Shown in pieces: positions 46,148 to 56,200 of a stretch of 64,000 nt of DNA. The DNA comes from Cellulophaga tyrosinoxydans. Lineage in GTDB: Bacteria > Bacteroidota > Bacteroidia > Flavobacteriales > Flavobacteriaceae. A program made the position numbers and the translations under genes. The notes below the pieces were generated by a model. It worked only from the letters and a program-made list of their open reading frames with translations, made no database searches and was not told the origin of the DNA. Where the stretch lies: assembly GCF_900176415.1 (NCBI RefSeq), contig NZ_FWXO01000002.1:310001-374000 (forward strand), read 5' to 3'. Within the stretch, counting starts at the first letter, position 1; each line of letters opens with the position of its first letter.

Positions 46148-47458
46148 TTATGATTCGTTAGCCCAGTTTAATCTGTCTTGTTGATTAAAAGGCCAAGGCG
46201 CACCGTTGTTTTCAATATTCCCCATCATGTTATTTAAATCTGATGGTGCTGCAGACTGCTCCATTACTAAATACTGACGCATATCCATAATTATAGACAA
46301 TGGATCAATACTTACAGGACAAGCCTCTACACAAGCGTTACAAGAGGTGCAAGCCCATAACTCTTCGTTAGTAATATAATCTCCTAGTAATTGTTTGCCA
46401 TCTGGAACGAAAGTTCCTTTATTAGCATCAATATTTTTTCCAACTTCTACAAGCCTATCACGAGTATCCATCATGATTTTACGTGGAGAAAGTTTTTTAC
46501 CCGTTAAATTCGCAGGACATTCACTTGTACAACGTCCGCACTCCGTACAAGTGTAAGCGTTCAGTAATTGAACCCAGTTTAAATCTGTAACATCTGATGC
46601 TCCAAATTTCTCTGGTACAGGCGCATCTTCTGCTGGTGCTGCAAATGGATCTGCTGAAGGATCCATCATTAGTTTTACTTCTTTTGTTACTGCTTCATTA
46701 TTTAAAAATTGACCCTTTGGTCTTAATTTACCATAATAGGTATTTGGAAAAGCCAACAGTATATGTAAGTGTTTTGAGAAATATAAATAATTTAAAAACA
46801 CTAAAATACCAACAATGTGCAACCACCATGCCGTACGTTCCATCATATGCAAGCTGTTTTCAGACATTCCATCAAAAAATGGTGCTATAAACTGACTTAC
46901 AACATTACCAGAGTCTAAATTCTGGAATGAAGTGTCTGTGGCATTCATAAATAAGAAAAGACACATTAATACTACTTCAAAGTACAAAATTATGTTTCCA
47001 TCATTCTTTGGCCATCCAGTCATTTCTGAACTTAAGAAACGTTTAATTTTAATGATATTTCTACGAATCCAAAAAGCAAAAACAGCGATTAAAACAAGCA
47101 CCGCCAAAATTTCAAAAGAGCCTATTAAAAATCCGTAAACAGATTCATTTAAAACCGAAAGCCCAATTCTATGCGTGCCAAAAATTCCGTCGATAACAAT
47201 TTCTAATACTTCAATATTGATAATAATAAAACCAACATAGACTATAATGTGAAGAAATCCTGCAATTGGCCTAACGACCATTTTCGTCTGGCCCAAGGCA
47301 ATTTTTGCCATATTCATCCAACGTTGCGGTTTGTTATCACTTACATCAATAGCCTTTCCTAATTTAATATTCCGGAATAATTTTTTAACATTAGATGCAA
47401 AATAACCAACACCTGCTATAAGAATAAGGGTAAATATAATTTGTGGAATGTACTGCAT
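46148..47458 (-). CDS. Membrane-bound [4Fe-4S] ferredoxin-type oxidoreductase subunit
   Basis: A 436-residue protein with about six N-terminal helices (to residue about 250) followed by a two-cluster ferredoxin domain: CTECGRCTSECP and CTSCNACVEACP. Helices carry His residues (FLHIIVYVGF, LHMMERTAWWLHIVGILVF) that could bind haem as in NarI/HdrE-like subunits. Together with the CCG protein downstream it probably makes a membrane quinone-linked electron-transfer complex in the inner membrane. It lies 3 bp downstream of mlaD-like gene and 12 bp upstream of the CCG gene. Confidence 0.87.
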   Translation of the reverse strand: MQYIPQIIFTLILIAGVGYFASNVKKLFRNIKLGKAIDVSDNKPQRWMNMAKIALGQTKMVVRPIAGFLHIIVYVGFIIINIEVLEIVIDGIFGTHRIGLSVLNESVYGFLIGSFEILAVLVLIAVFAFWIRRNIIKIKRFLSSEMTGWPKNDGNIILYFEVVLMCLFLFMNATDTSFQNLDSGNVVSQFIAPFFDGMSENSLHMMERTAWWLHIVGILVFLNYLYFSKHLHILLAFPNTYYGKLRPKGQFLNNEAVTKEVKLMMDPSADPFAAPAEDAPVPEKFGASDVTDLNWVQLLNAYTCTECGRCTSECPANLTGKKLSPRKIMMDTRDRLVEVGKNIDANKGTFVPDGKQLLGDYITNEELWACTSCNACVEACPVSIDPLSIIMDMRQYLVMEQSAAPSDLNNMMGNIENNGAPWPFNQQDRLNWANES

Positions 47459-47461
47459 AAT

Positions 47462-48427
47462 TTAATCTTGAATAGTTTTGGCTGGATCATTTTCGGGCAC
47501 TTCATAATCTATTTGCTTTTTACCAAATACAGAAACGTTTAAATAGCGCTTAGGGTTTAATCTGAAATCTTGTAATAGCAAATCTAACTCTCTTGTTGAG
47601 TTGGATAAATTAGTATACAATTCATCATCCGTCATTAATTTACCCATGGTACCATTACCTTGTTCTATTTTTGCCAACATAGCATCTAAACTAGCTATAG
47701 TAGATTCTAAATTCTTCATAGTATCCACCAAACCAGCTTGCGATATAGAATCTGAAAGTTTAGAAAAGTTTGAAGTTATATTGGCAATATTTTGTACTGC
47801 TGTATCTAACTCCCCTTTATTATCAGCTAAAAGTGCATTTAAATTATTTGCACTTCCTTGAAAACTTTTAACAAGCACATTTAAACCACTTATACTTTCT
47901 CTAAGGTCTCTTTTTGTTTTGGTATCTAAAATTTGATTCACATTAATCATAAGAGAATCCGCATTAGTAACTGCTCCCTCAATTTTACTTTGTAAAGGAG
48001 CTAGATTTTTCTGAACCAAATCTGTTAAACCTGGTTTAACAGAAGAAATTAAAGTATCTCCAGATTTTGCCATTGGAGAACCATCAAACATAGGAATTAT
48101 TTGTATTCCTTTTCCTCCGATTATTCCCGTATCGTATAATTCTGCTTTGCTTTGATTAGAAAATTCAAATTCATTATTAACCGAAAAAGTAACTAATAAT
48201 TTACCTGAATTATCCTTAAATTTAATATTGTTAACGTTACCAACAGTATAACCATTTATGGATACTGGTGTTCCAGGTTGTAATCCTCCTACGTTATCAT
48301 AAACTACATAAAATACCTTGCTATTATCGAAGATAGATGTTGATTTTAAGTAACTGAATCCCATTATAAATAATAGAATACCACCAACTACAATTATTCC
48401 TGTTTTAATTTCTCTTGATATTTTCAA
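47462..48427 (-). CDS. MlaD/MCE-domain lipid transport protein
   Basis: A 321-residue protein with one N-terminal helix (TGIIVVGGILLFIMGFSYL) and an MCE domain: VFYVVYDNVGGLQPGTPVSI, NGYTVGNVNNIKF, ELYDTGIIGGKGIQII. The rest is a long helical region of low complexity (NADSLMINVNQILD, ISGLNVLVKSFQG). MCE proteins form hexameric rings or tunnels that carry phospholipids between inner and outer membrane. The usual MlaE/MlaF partners are not in the window. It lies 63 bp after the amidase gene. Confidence 0.92.
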   Translation of the reverse strand: MKISREIKTGIIVVGGILLFIMGFSYLKSTSIFDNSKVFYVVYDNVGGLQPGTPVSINGYTVGNVNNIKFKDNSGKLLVTFSVNNEFEFSNQSKAELYDTGIIGGKGIQIIPMFDGSPMAKSGDTLISSVKPGLTDLVQKNLAPLQSKIEGAVTNADSLMINVNQILDTKTKRDLRESISGLNVLVKSFQGSANNLNALLADNKGELDTAVQNIANITSNFSKLSDSISQAGLVDTMKNLESTIASLDAMLAKIEQGNGTMGKLMTDDELYTNLSNSTRELDLLLQDFRLNPKRYLNVSVFGKKQIDYEVPENDPAKTIQD

Positions 48428-48450
48428 TTGAATGAATTTAGGGTTCTTAA

Positions 48451-48458
48451 CAAAATTA
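48451..48458 (-). promoter_or_regulatory. Possible -7 promoter box for the mlaD-like gene
   Basis: Minus-strand TAATTTTG matches TAnnTTTG, 24 bp upstream of the start at 48,427. A TTG is visible (48,484-48,486 on the plus strand as CAA) but at 25 bp spacing, slightly beyond the usual range. Low confidence. Confidence 0.3.
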
Positions 48459-48490
48459 GAAATATTTTTTTGAAGACGACGTACAATTCC

Positions 48491-49663
48491 TTAATTGGAT
48501 TTCAGTGCTTCTTCAACAGATATTCTCTCGCCGTTTTTATAGGCCACAATATAGGCATCTTTATAGCCTTTTCTTTCTGCATCTTCTTTTAATTTATTAG
48601 CATAATCGTAAGACTCAGTACTACCATACAAATATCTATATAAGTTTTTATACCCTTCTTTAGAAATATTATTTAGTCCTTTAAAGTTTTTGGCGGCAAC
48701 AGACATACTATTACCACTAGCAAAAATTTGCACTTTAAAAACAATCTCTGCTTTATCGCTTACTTTTTTAACTACAGGTTTGTCTTCAATTTTAGGGGTT
48801 ATTTTAGGTGCTACTTCTTTCACCTCTTCTGTTACCACTACTTTCTCTTTTGGAGTGTTTATAACAGGCTCCGAACTAACATTTGAGCTTAGCTTCTTTT
48901 TATAATCTATAATGGCATTAGCAATAGCCGTACCCATTTCTTGTTGCCCTTTAGCTGAATTTAAATACTCTCCTTCAGGTTTATACGTTAAAAATCCTGT
49001 TTCTATTAAAACACTTGGCATAAATGTTTGATGCAAAACAATGAATCCCGCTTGTTTAACTTTACGATCAACTCTTTTTAAGTTAGTTGTAAAATTATCC
49101 TGCATTGTTTTTGCTAACAATATACTCTGATCTAAAAACTCTTCTTGCATAATAGTTAATCCTATAACGGACTCAGGAGAGTTAATGTTATATGCTGCAT
49201 ACCGAGTTTCATAATTATCTTCTAAATATATAGCAGAGTTCTCTTTTTTAGCAATTTCAAAATTCTGCTTGTTGGCATGCAACCCTAGAACAAAAGTTCC
49301 CGCACCATGTGCCTCTGAGGTATGGGAATCGCAATGAACCGACACAAAAAGGTTTGCGTTTGCCTTGTTGGCTATTTCTCCACGCTTATATAAATCGACA
49401 AAAGTGTCTTCTTTTCTAGTATAAATTACTTTTACATTAGGTTGTTTTTCTAATATCTCGCCAACCTTTAAAACAATTTTTAATGCTATATTTTTTTCCA
49501 AATAGCCGTTCCCCAAATTTCCTGGATCATGACCACCATGGCCAGCATCAAGCACTACAATAAAAGGCTCTTGCACTGAAGAATTTATATTATTACTACT
49601 AAATGATGTTAAAGATAAAGGAGCAAACAAAACAAGTAGTAGATAAAAATATTTCTTATTCAT
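48491..49663 (-). CDS. N-acetylmuramoyl-L-alanine amidase (Amidase_3) with C-terminal SPOR-like domain
   Basis: A 390-residue exported amidase. After a signal peptide comes the zinc amidase domain: FIVVLDAGHGGHDPGNLGNG (His ligand), GYLEKNIALKI (Glu ligand), VSVHCDSHTSEAHGAGTFVL (His ligand) and VLIETGFLTYKPEGEYL with the catalytic Glu. A Lys/Pro/Val-rich linker follows, then about 75 residues resembling a SPOR domain (VFKVQIFASGNSM, YRYLYGSTESYDYANKLK), which binds denuded peptidoglycan at division sites. Role: cleavage of the amide bond of peptidoglycan stems in cell separation. Confidence 0.93.
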   Translation of the reverse strand: MNKKYFYLLLVLFAPLSLTSFSSNNINSSVQEPFIVVLDAGHGGHDPGNLGNGYLEKNIALKIVLKVGEILEKQPNVKVIYTRKEDTFVDLYKRGEIANKANANLFVSVHCDSHTSEAHGAGTFVLGLHANKQNFEIAKKENSAIYLEDNYETRYAAYNINSPESVIGLTIMQEEFLDQSILLAKTMQDNFTTNLKRVDRKVKQAGFIVLHQTFMPSVLIETGFLTYKPEGEYLNSAKGQQEMGTAIANAIIDYKKKLSSNVSSEPVINTPKEKVVVTEEVKEVAPKITPKIEDKPVVKKVSDKAEIVFKVQIFASGNSMSVAAKNFKGLNNISKEGYKNLYRYLYGSTESYDYANKLKEDAERKGYKDAYIVAYKNGERISVEEALKSN

Positions 49664-49731
49664 ATGTTATAATATTTGTAATAATGGTTAAATTTATTGT
49701 AATGTAGCGGCTACAGAACAAAAAATATATG

Positions 49732-49739
49732 TAAGTTTG
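49732..49739 (+). promoter_or_regulatory. Possible -7 promoter box for the lptD-like gene
   Basis: TAAGTTTG matches the TAnnTTTG consensus exactly in the 136-bp divergent gap between the amidase and lptD-like genes. Transcription would start near 49,746, leaving a leader of about 55 nt. No -33 TTTG at usual spacing. Confidence 0.35.
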
Positions 49740-49799
49740 GCTTCGATTTAAATCGTCATAGAGACAAGACAAACTATTACAAAAATAGGATTTATAGCC

Positions 49800-52544
49800 T
49801 TGCAATCAAACAAACATCTTCTTCTTTTATTAATACTACTGTTTAGTGGTATTACAAGCCTATTTGCACAAGAAAATAAGGTCGTAGTTTTACCCATAAA
49901 ATCAACCAAAGACTCTATAGTTGCTACAAAAGATTTTTCTGCCATCGCTATTAAAGATACTACCGTAGTAGATTCTATTAAAATAGATTCTGTTAATAAA
50001 AAACAACCTCTTTTACTTGATAAGATAAAATACACCGCAAAAGACTATGTAAAACTTAGTCAGAAAGATCAAAAAATCTATTTATATAACGAAGCTGAAA
50101 TTCAATATCAAGATACGCAGCTAAAGGCTGGTATTATTATAATGGATTATATTAAAAACGAAGTTTATGCGGGTAGATTAAAAGACTCTTTAGGGAACTA
50201 TACGCAAACACCTTTTTTTAAACAAGGTGAGAATGTGGTTATTCCAGATTCTATTCGTTTTAATTTTGATACGCAAAAAGCTTTAATTTGGAATTCTAGA
50301 ACCGAACAACAAGCCGGATTAGGTTCACTGGGCAGCGATGCCATGAAAGTATATGCGCAGATTACAAAAAAAGAAAATGACTCAGTTTACTTTTTAAGTA
50401 AAGGTAGATTAACCACAGCAAAAGATACCGTAAATCCGGATTATTACATTTTAGTAAATAAAGCCAAATTTGTTCCAAAAAAGAAGGTTATAGCAGGATT
50501 CAGCAACTTGTACATTGCTGATGTTCCAACACCAATAGCTTTGCCTTTTGCCTATTTCCCAATGACCGAAGGAAGATCTGGAGGGATTATTTTTCCAACT
50601 TTTGGTAATGTAGCGGATAGAGGGTATTTTATTCAAAACGGTGGATACTATCTTCCCATTAGCGACTATGCAGATTTGGAGCTAACGGGGGATTTATATA
50701 CTAATGGAAGTTATGGTTTAAATTCCAGATCGGTTTATGTAAAGCGTTATAAATTTAGAGGCGGTTTTAACCTTCAATATCAAAATATTGTAAATAGCCA
50801 AAAAGGCTTTGATGACTATAGCCGAAGTACTAGTTACAACATACAATGGAACCACTCACAAGACACTAAAGCCAATCCAAACTCAAGATTTTCAGCATCG
50901 GTAAACTTAGGGAGTAGTCAATACTATCAAAATTCATTAAGAGCTCAGGATTTATCTAATACGCAAAATAATACCCTGTCCTCTTCTATTTCGTATTCTA
51001 AAACTTTTCCAGAATACCCCTCAGTAAACATGAGTTTAACGGCATCACATAGGCAATTAACAAGTGCATCAATCACTGATAATATTGATATGACTTTGCC
51101 AACGTTCCAAGCTAGTATGGAGCGTATTTATCCTTTTGCGAATAGAGATGGTGTAAAAAAAGGTATCATACAGAATATTAACTTTCAATATGACGTAAAT
51201 GCGTCAAACACATTAAAAACTAATGACACCGATTTCTTAACAGCTAGAATGTTTGACAATGCTAAAGTTGGTGCAAAGCATAGATTACCCATAACCACTA
51301 ACTTTAAAATTGCTAAATATTTTAGTGTTTCTGTTGGTGGTAATTATGAAGATGTTTGGACCTTACAAACGTACACAAGACAAACTGATGCCACTACAAA
51401 GGTAGAATCAGTAGCTGACACAATAAATAGTTTTGATCGCTATAACAATTACAATTTTAGCGCAAGTATAGGTACCACCATATACGGGATGTTTAATTTT
51501 GGTGATGATAAAAAGATCCAAAAATTAAGACATGTTTTACGACCAAGTATTAGCTACGGTTATACACCTTCTTTTGAACAATTCTATGAGAATTTACTAG
51601 ACAGTAATGGAGCATTAACCTATGATTCAGGAGGCAATTTACAACGCTATAGCCGTTTTGAAGGCACACTAAACGGAGCTCCAAGTTTAAACAGATCCAA
51701 TTCCATGAGTTTTTCATTAGCCAATACACTTGAAGCTAAAGTACGCTCAAAAGATTCTACAGATACAGAACCTAAAAAAATATCAATTCTTAATAACCTT
51801 AACTTATCTACAAGTTATAATTTTAATGCAGATTCTTTAAAACTAAGTCCCATAAGTTTTAGTGGAGGTACAGCCATTTTCAATAAAAAAATGACCATAA
51901 ACTTTGCCGGTACTATGGATCCATATGCTATTGATAATAATGGAGACAGAATTAATACTTTCAATAAAGCCAATGGAGGAAGTTTAGTTAGATTAACTAA
52001 TGCTCGAGCCAATATTAGTTATGGTTTTTCTAGTAAAGATTTTGAGAAAAAAGATAAAGACGAAAAAGAAATAGAAAAAGAAGAAAATCCGTTTGATTAT
52101 GGTGCGGCGAGTGGCGGTAGAACTGATGATTTATTTGGTGATCCAGACTTTATGAACAATGGTAGACCAAATATGAATGATACCGCTGAAGAAGAAAAGG
52201 AAACCGAATTTTATGCCAATAAAATACCTTGGGATTTGCGATTAGCCTATACTGTGGGGTATTCCAACCCAAACAGACAAAATACAATTAATAGTCATAG
52301 TTTAATGTTTTCTGGTAATATAGAGCTTACCCCTAAATGGAAAGTAGGTGCTTCTTCTGGATACGATTTTGCAAATAGTGGTTTTACCATAACTCAGTTA
52401 AGATTCCAAAGAGAACTTGGCAGTTTTAATTTACGTTTTAATTGGACTCCATTTGGTACCTACGAACGATGGGATTTCTTTATTGGTATTTCTAGCTCAA
52501 TTCTGCAAGACCTTAAATGGGATAAACAAAGCCAGAGAAGGTAG
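49800..52544 (+). CDS. LptD-like outer-membrane LPS assembly protein
   Basis: A 914-residue outer-membrane beta-barrel protein. The start is TTG at 49,800, since the signal peptide (LLLLILLFSGITSLFAQ) begins at once and no ATG precedes it. An N-terminal OstA/LptA-like domain (YNEAEIQYQDTQLKAGIIIMD, VYAGRLKDSLGNYTQTPFF) is followed by a large barrel with alternating aromatic strands (YFPMTEGRSGGIIFPTFGNV). This matches the Bacteroidota LptD type, larger than E. coli LptD, with an acidic insert near residue 760 (KKDKDEKEIEKEENP). It places LPS or lipooligosaccharide in the outer leaflet. A heptamer repeat starts on its stop codon. Confidence 0.9.
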   Translation: MQSNKHLLLLLILLFSGITSLFAQENKVVVLPIKSTKDSIVATKDFSAIAIKDTTVVDSIKIDSVNKKQPLLLDKIKYTAKDYVKLSQKDQKIYLYNEAEIQYQDTQLKAGIIIMDYIKNEVYAGRLKDSLGNYTQTPFFKQGENVVIPDSIRFNFDTQKALIWNSRTEQQAGLGSLGSDAMKVYAQITKKENDSVYFLSKGRLTTAKDTVNPDYYILVNKAKFVPKKKVIAGFSNLYIADVPTPIALPFAYFPMTEGRSGGIIFPTFGNVADRGYFIQNGGYYLPISDYADLELTGDLYTNGSYGLNSRSVYVKRYKFRGGFNLQYQNIVNSQKGFDDYSRSTSYNIQWNHSQDTKANPNSRFSASVNLGSSQYYQNSLRAQDLSNTQNNTLSSSISYSKTFPEYPSVNMSLTASHRQLTSASITDNIDMTLPTFQASMERIYPFANRDGVKKGIIQNINFQYDVNASNTLKTNDTDFLTARMFDNAKVGAKHRLPITTNFKIAKYFSVSVGGNYEDVWTLQTYTRQTDATTKVESVADTINSFDRYNNYNFSASIGTTIYGMFNFGDDKKIQKLRHVLRPSISYGYTPSFEQFYENLLDSNGALTYDSGGNLQRYSRFEGTLNGAPSLNRSNSMSFSLANTLEAKVRSKDSTDTEPKKISILNNLNLSTSYNFNADSLKLSPISFSGGTAIFNKKMTINFAGTMDPYAIDNNGDRINTFNKANGGSLVRLTNARANISYGFSSKDFEKKDKDEKEIEKEENPFDYGAASGGRTDDLFGDPDFMNNGRPNMNDTAEEEKETEFYANKIPWDLRLAYTVGYSNPNRQNTINSHSLMFSGNIELTPKWKVGASSGYDFANSGFTITQLRFQRELGSFNLRFNWTPFGTYERWDFFIGISSSILQDLKWDKQSQRR

Positions 52545-52585
52545 GTTGATGGTGAATGGTTGATAGTCGATGGTTGATGGTTGAT
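52544..52585. repeat. Heptanucleotide tandem repeat, six units
   Basis: Six 7-bp units starting on the last base of the lptD-like stop codon: GGTTGAT, GGTGAAT, GGTTGAT, AGTCGAT, GGTTGAT, GGTTGAT. Four are identical and two differ at one or two positions. The unit is related to GTTGACA, the complement of the repeat at 30,171. Non-coding. Confidence 0.85.
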
Positions 52586-52650
52586 GGACAATTTTTTTAT
52601 CCTAAAAAACTACAGTACTTAGTAATAAAATAAATTTTATACCTCCTATT

Positions 52651-53031
52651 ATGAAAAAAATAATAAACACTCCAAATGCACCTGCGCCTATTGGACCGTA
52701 CAATCAAGCAGTGTTAACGGGAAACACGCTATATATATCTGGCCAAATCCCTATTGATCCGAAAACTAATACATTGGTTGAGGGTGATATACAAAAAGAA
52801 ACAAAACAATCCATGGAGAATTTAAAAGCCATTCTATTAGAGGCCGGAATGACCTTTGAACATGTTGTAAAAGCATCCATATTTGTTAAAGACATGCATC
52901 AATTTGCCAAAATAAACGAAGTCTATGGCAGCTATTTTGATGCAGACACGGCACCAGCCAGAGAAACGGTAGAAGTTGCCAACTTACCTAAATTTGTTAA
53001 TGTCGAAATCTCAATGATTGCGGTAAAATAA
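52651..53031 (+). CDS. ridA: RidA-family enamine/imine deaminase
   Basis: A 126-residue RidA (YjgF/YER057c/UK114) protein. It starts KKIINTPNAPAPIGPYNQAV and has LYISGQIPIDPKT, VVKASIFVKDMHQFAKINEVY, and the catalytic Arg with its surroundings in APARETVEVANLPKFVNVEI. The family hydrolyses reactive enamine/imine intermediates released by PLP enzymes, protecting other enzymes; it is a cytosolic trimer. Length and motifs are standard. It is followed by a strong bidirectional terminator. Confidence 0.96.
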   Translation: MKKIINTPNAPAPIGPYNQAVLTGNTLYISGQIPIDPKTNTLVEGDIQKETKQSMENLKAILLEAGMTFEHVVKASIFVKDMHQFAKINEVYGSYFDADTAPARETVEVANLPKFVNVEISMIAVK

Positions 53032-53050
53032 GCATTCAAATTACCTATAA

Positions 53051-53090
53051 AAACAAAAAGGCATCTTGAAAACTAGATGCCTTTTTGTTT
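53051..53090. terminator. Bidirectional rho-independent terminator
   Basis: A perfect 16-bp stem (53,051-53,066 with 53,075-53,090) encloses an 8-nt loop. Stem flanks are A-rich on the left and T-rich on the right (CCTTTTTGTTT), so it ends both ridA (+) and the converging kinase gene (-), 20 and 12 bp from the two stop codons. Confidence 0.93.
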
Positions 53091-53102
53091 ATTTAGAAAG
53101 AA

Positions 53103-53954
53103 TTACATTCTCTTTTGATGAAACTTTACCAAACCATCAATAGGTTTTTGTAAAATAATACCTACTATTAAATCATTGCGTTCTAATGACTTTTTCAATT
53201 CGTCACGTAAATAATATGCAATACTACCTACAAAAGAAATTGGCACTTTAGTGGCCAAATCAAACTGCATAATGTAGTTATTGATAAATTGCTGAAAACC
53301 TTTATCTATTACTCCCTTACAATATAGATGCTCCTTATTTTCTACAATAAAGCGAGCGAAAGTTGCCAGGTACGTGTTTGGATTAGGCTGTTTGTATAAA
53401 TTTTCTTTTATAACATCTGCCTCTAAATTATATTCACTTGCGAATTTCTCCGCAAGATCTTTTGGTATTTTATTAAAATAGTAGTCACGTATTAGTTTGC
53501 GACCAAAGAAATTACCGCTTCCATCATCCATAGGAATATAGCCCAACGAAGTTACTTTTTGATGTAATTTTTCTCCATCATAATAACTACAATTAGATCC
53601 TGTTCCTAAAATACATACAATACTCTGATCTCCAATATTTGTAGTAGCATAAATAGCTGCATAAGTATCTTCTCTAACTTCAGCGATAGCATTTGGAAAA
53701 AAAGATTTAAAAATATCTTTTAGTAAGTTTTGCATACGCTCCGTACCACAGCCTGCACCATAAAAATACAAATGTGTTACTTTTTCGCTGTTCTTAGAAA
53801 GTTCAAAATTGTTAGCCAATCTATCTTCAATAACAGGTCTGGTTAAAACTTCAGGGCTTAATCCTAAAGTTTGGGTTAAAAATAACCTTTCCCCTTTATT
53901 GTCTAGAGCAATCCAATCGGACTTAGTTGCGCCACTATCTACAATTAATATCAT
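53103..53954 (-). CDS. N-acetylglucosamine kinase-like protein (BadF/BadG ATPase family)
   Basis: A 283-residue actin/hexokinase-fold kinase. It has the phosphate loop LIVDSGATKSDWIAL, the second phosphate motif VCILGTGSNCSYYDG, YIPMDDGSGNFFGRKLIRDY and a C-terminal ISFVGSIAYYLRDEL with the adenosine-binding Gly. This matches GlcNAc kinases (NAGK) of the BadF/BadG family common in Bacteroidota. It would turn GlcNAc from wall recycling, possibly released by the NagZ domain at 41,831, into GlcNAc-6-phosphate. Substrate is inferred, not proven. Confidence 0.85.
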   Translation of the reverse strand: MILIVDSGATKSDWIALDNKGERLFLTQTLGLSPEVLTRPVIEDRLANNFELSKNSEKVTHLYFYGAGCGTERMQNLLKDIFKSFFPNAIAEVREDTYAAIYATTNIGDQSIVCILGTGSNCSYYDGEKLHQKVTSLGYIPMDDGSGNFFGRKLIRDYYFNKIPKDLAEKFASEYNLEADVIKENLYKQPNPNTYLATFARFIVENKEHLYCKGVIDKGFQQFINNYIMQFDLATKVPISFVGSIAYYLRDELKKSLERNDLIVGIILQKPIDGLVKFHQKRM

Positions 53955-53971
53955 ATGTATTTGGTAGTAAA

Positions 53972-54017
53972 AATAATCCTGAAAATAAGCAATTTTACAC
54001 TTACTTTCAGGATTATT
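53972..54017 (-). terminator. Rho-independent terminator after gapA
   Basis: An 18-bp stem with one mismatch (53,972-53,989 with 54,000-54,017) around a 10-nt loop, 12 bp past the gapA stop. On the minus strand the stem runs into TTATTTTTACT, a T-rich tail. It separates the pfkA-gapA unit from the kinase gene. Confidence 0.82.
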
Positions 54018-54029
54018 ATAAATTTAAAA

Positions 54030-55046
<1,017 letters not shown>

Positions 55047-55055
55047 TTATTTAAA

Positions 55056-56045
55056 TTATACAGTCATTATATCTGAAACTCTCATGAGTTCCTTGTCTAT
55101 TTTGGTATGCCCCTTTATTGCCTTACTAATAGGTGTTAGGGTTATTTTATTGTCTTGAATACCTACCATAAGACTTGTTTTGCCTTCCATTAAAGCTTCT
55201 ACTGCCTTAACTCCCATTCTACTTGCCAGTACACGATCAAAACAAGAAGGAGAACCTCCTCGTTGCATGTGCCCTAACACAGAAACACGGCAATCATAAA
55301 TTGGTAAATGGGTCTCTACATATTCTTTTAGTTCAAAAACATTTTTCCCTGTTTTATCTCCTTCAGCAACAACAACAATACTAGAAGATTTTCCAGAAGC
55401 TTTGCTACGCTTTAATGATTCCAGTAAACGTTCTAAACCAAGATTTTCTTCAGGAATTAAAATCTCCTCTGCTCCTGCTCCTACACCTGCGTTTAATGCA
55501 ATATGGCCAACATCTCTACCCATAACCTCTACAAAAAATAAACGGTTATGTGAACTAGCAGTATCTCTAATTTTATCGATAACTTCTACCACTGTATTAA
55601 GAGCCGTATCAAAACCTAGAGTATACGTGGTTCCGAAAATATCGTTATCAATAGTACCAGGTATTCCTATAATAGGCACGTTATATTCTTTATGAAAAAT
55701 AAGTGCTCCAGTAAAACTACCGTCACCACCGATTACCACTAAACCATCTATACCAGCTGCTTGAAGTTGATCGTAAGCCTTTTTTCTACCCTCTTTAGTC
55801 TGAAACTCCATAGAGCGCGCAGACTTTAAAATTGTACCTCCTTTATTAATAATGTTATTAACGCTTCTAGCGTCCATTGGTTTGAAGTCTCCTTCAATCA
55901 TTCCTTGATAGCCTCTGTATATGCCCATACAGTCTATTTTCATATATGCACACGTACGTACTACTGATCTAATTGCAGCATTCATTCCCGGGGAATCCCC
56001 TCCTGAAGTAAACACGCCTATTTTCGTTATTTTTCCGCCCATCAA
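55056..56045 (-). CDS. pfkA: ATP-dependent 6-phosphofructokinase
   Basis: A 329-residue phosphofructokinase. Motifs: IGVFTSGGDSPGMNAAIRSV, VVIGGDGSFTGALIF, VPIIGIPGTIDNDIFGTTYT with the catalytic Asp, FFVEVMGRDVGHIAL, and VLGHMQRGGSPSCFDR. Gly in GGDGS at the nucleotide site favours ATP use over pyrophosphate. It phosphorylates fructose-6-phosphate. It is followed by gapA after 24 bp, so both are probably one transcript. Confidence 0.98.
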   Translation of the reverse strand: MMGGKITKIGVFTSGGDSPGMNAAIRSVVRTCAYMKIDCMGIYRGYQGMIEGDFKPMDARSVNNIINKGGTILKSARSMEFQTKEGRKKAYDQLQAAGIDGLVVIGGDGSFTGALIFHKEYNVPIIGIPGTIDNDIFGTTYTLGFDTALNTVVEVIDKIRDTASSHNRLFFVEVMGRDVGHIALNAGVGAGAEEILIPEENLGLERLLESLKRSKASGKSSSIVVVAEGDKTGKNVFELKEYVETHLPIYDCRVSVLGHMQRGGSPSCFDRVLASRMGVKAVEALMEGKTSLMVGIQDNKITLTPISKAIKGHTKIDKELMRVSDIMTV

Positions 56046-56058
56046 TTTCTAAAAAAAA

Positions 56059-56066
56059 CAAATTTA
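56059..56066 (-). promoter_or_regulatory. Possible -7 promoter box for pfkA-gapA
   Basis: Minus-strand TAAATTTG fits TAnnTTTG and is 14 bp upstream of the pfkA start, giving a very short leader. The -33 partner is not at standard spacing (a TTTG is 28 bp further up). Low confidence. Confidence 0.3.
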
Positions 56067-56087
56067 GCAAACTTTTCTGATTAAAAT

Positions 56088-56103
56088 AAGGGTTCAAACC
56101 CTT
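56088..56103 (-). terminator. Weak terminator candidate after tamB
   Basis: A 7-bp GC-containing inverted repeat AAGGGTT/AACCCTT with a 2-nt centre, followed on the minus strand by ATTTTAATC. It lies about 100 bp past the tamB stop and upstream of pfkA. The short stem makes it uncertain. Confidence 0.4.
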
Positions 56104-56200
56104 TATTAATAATAGTTTACACCTATAACGTTTTCGTAACAAAGTGAGGGGTCAAAAAGAAAAAATGAACAACTAAAATGCTATAAAAATGAACTAAATT

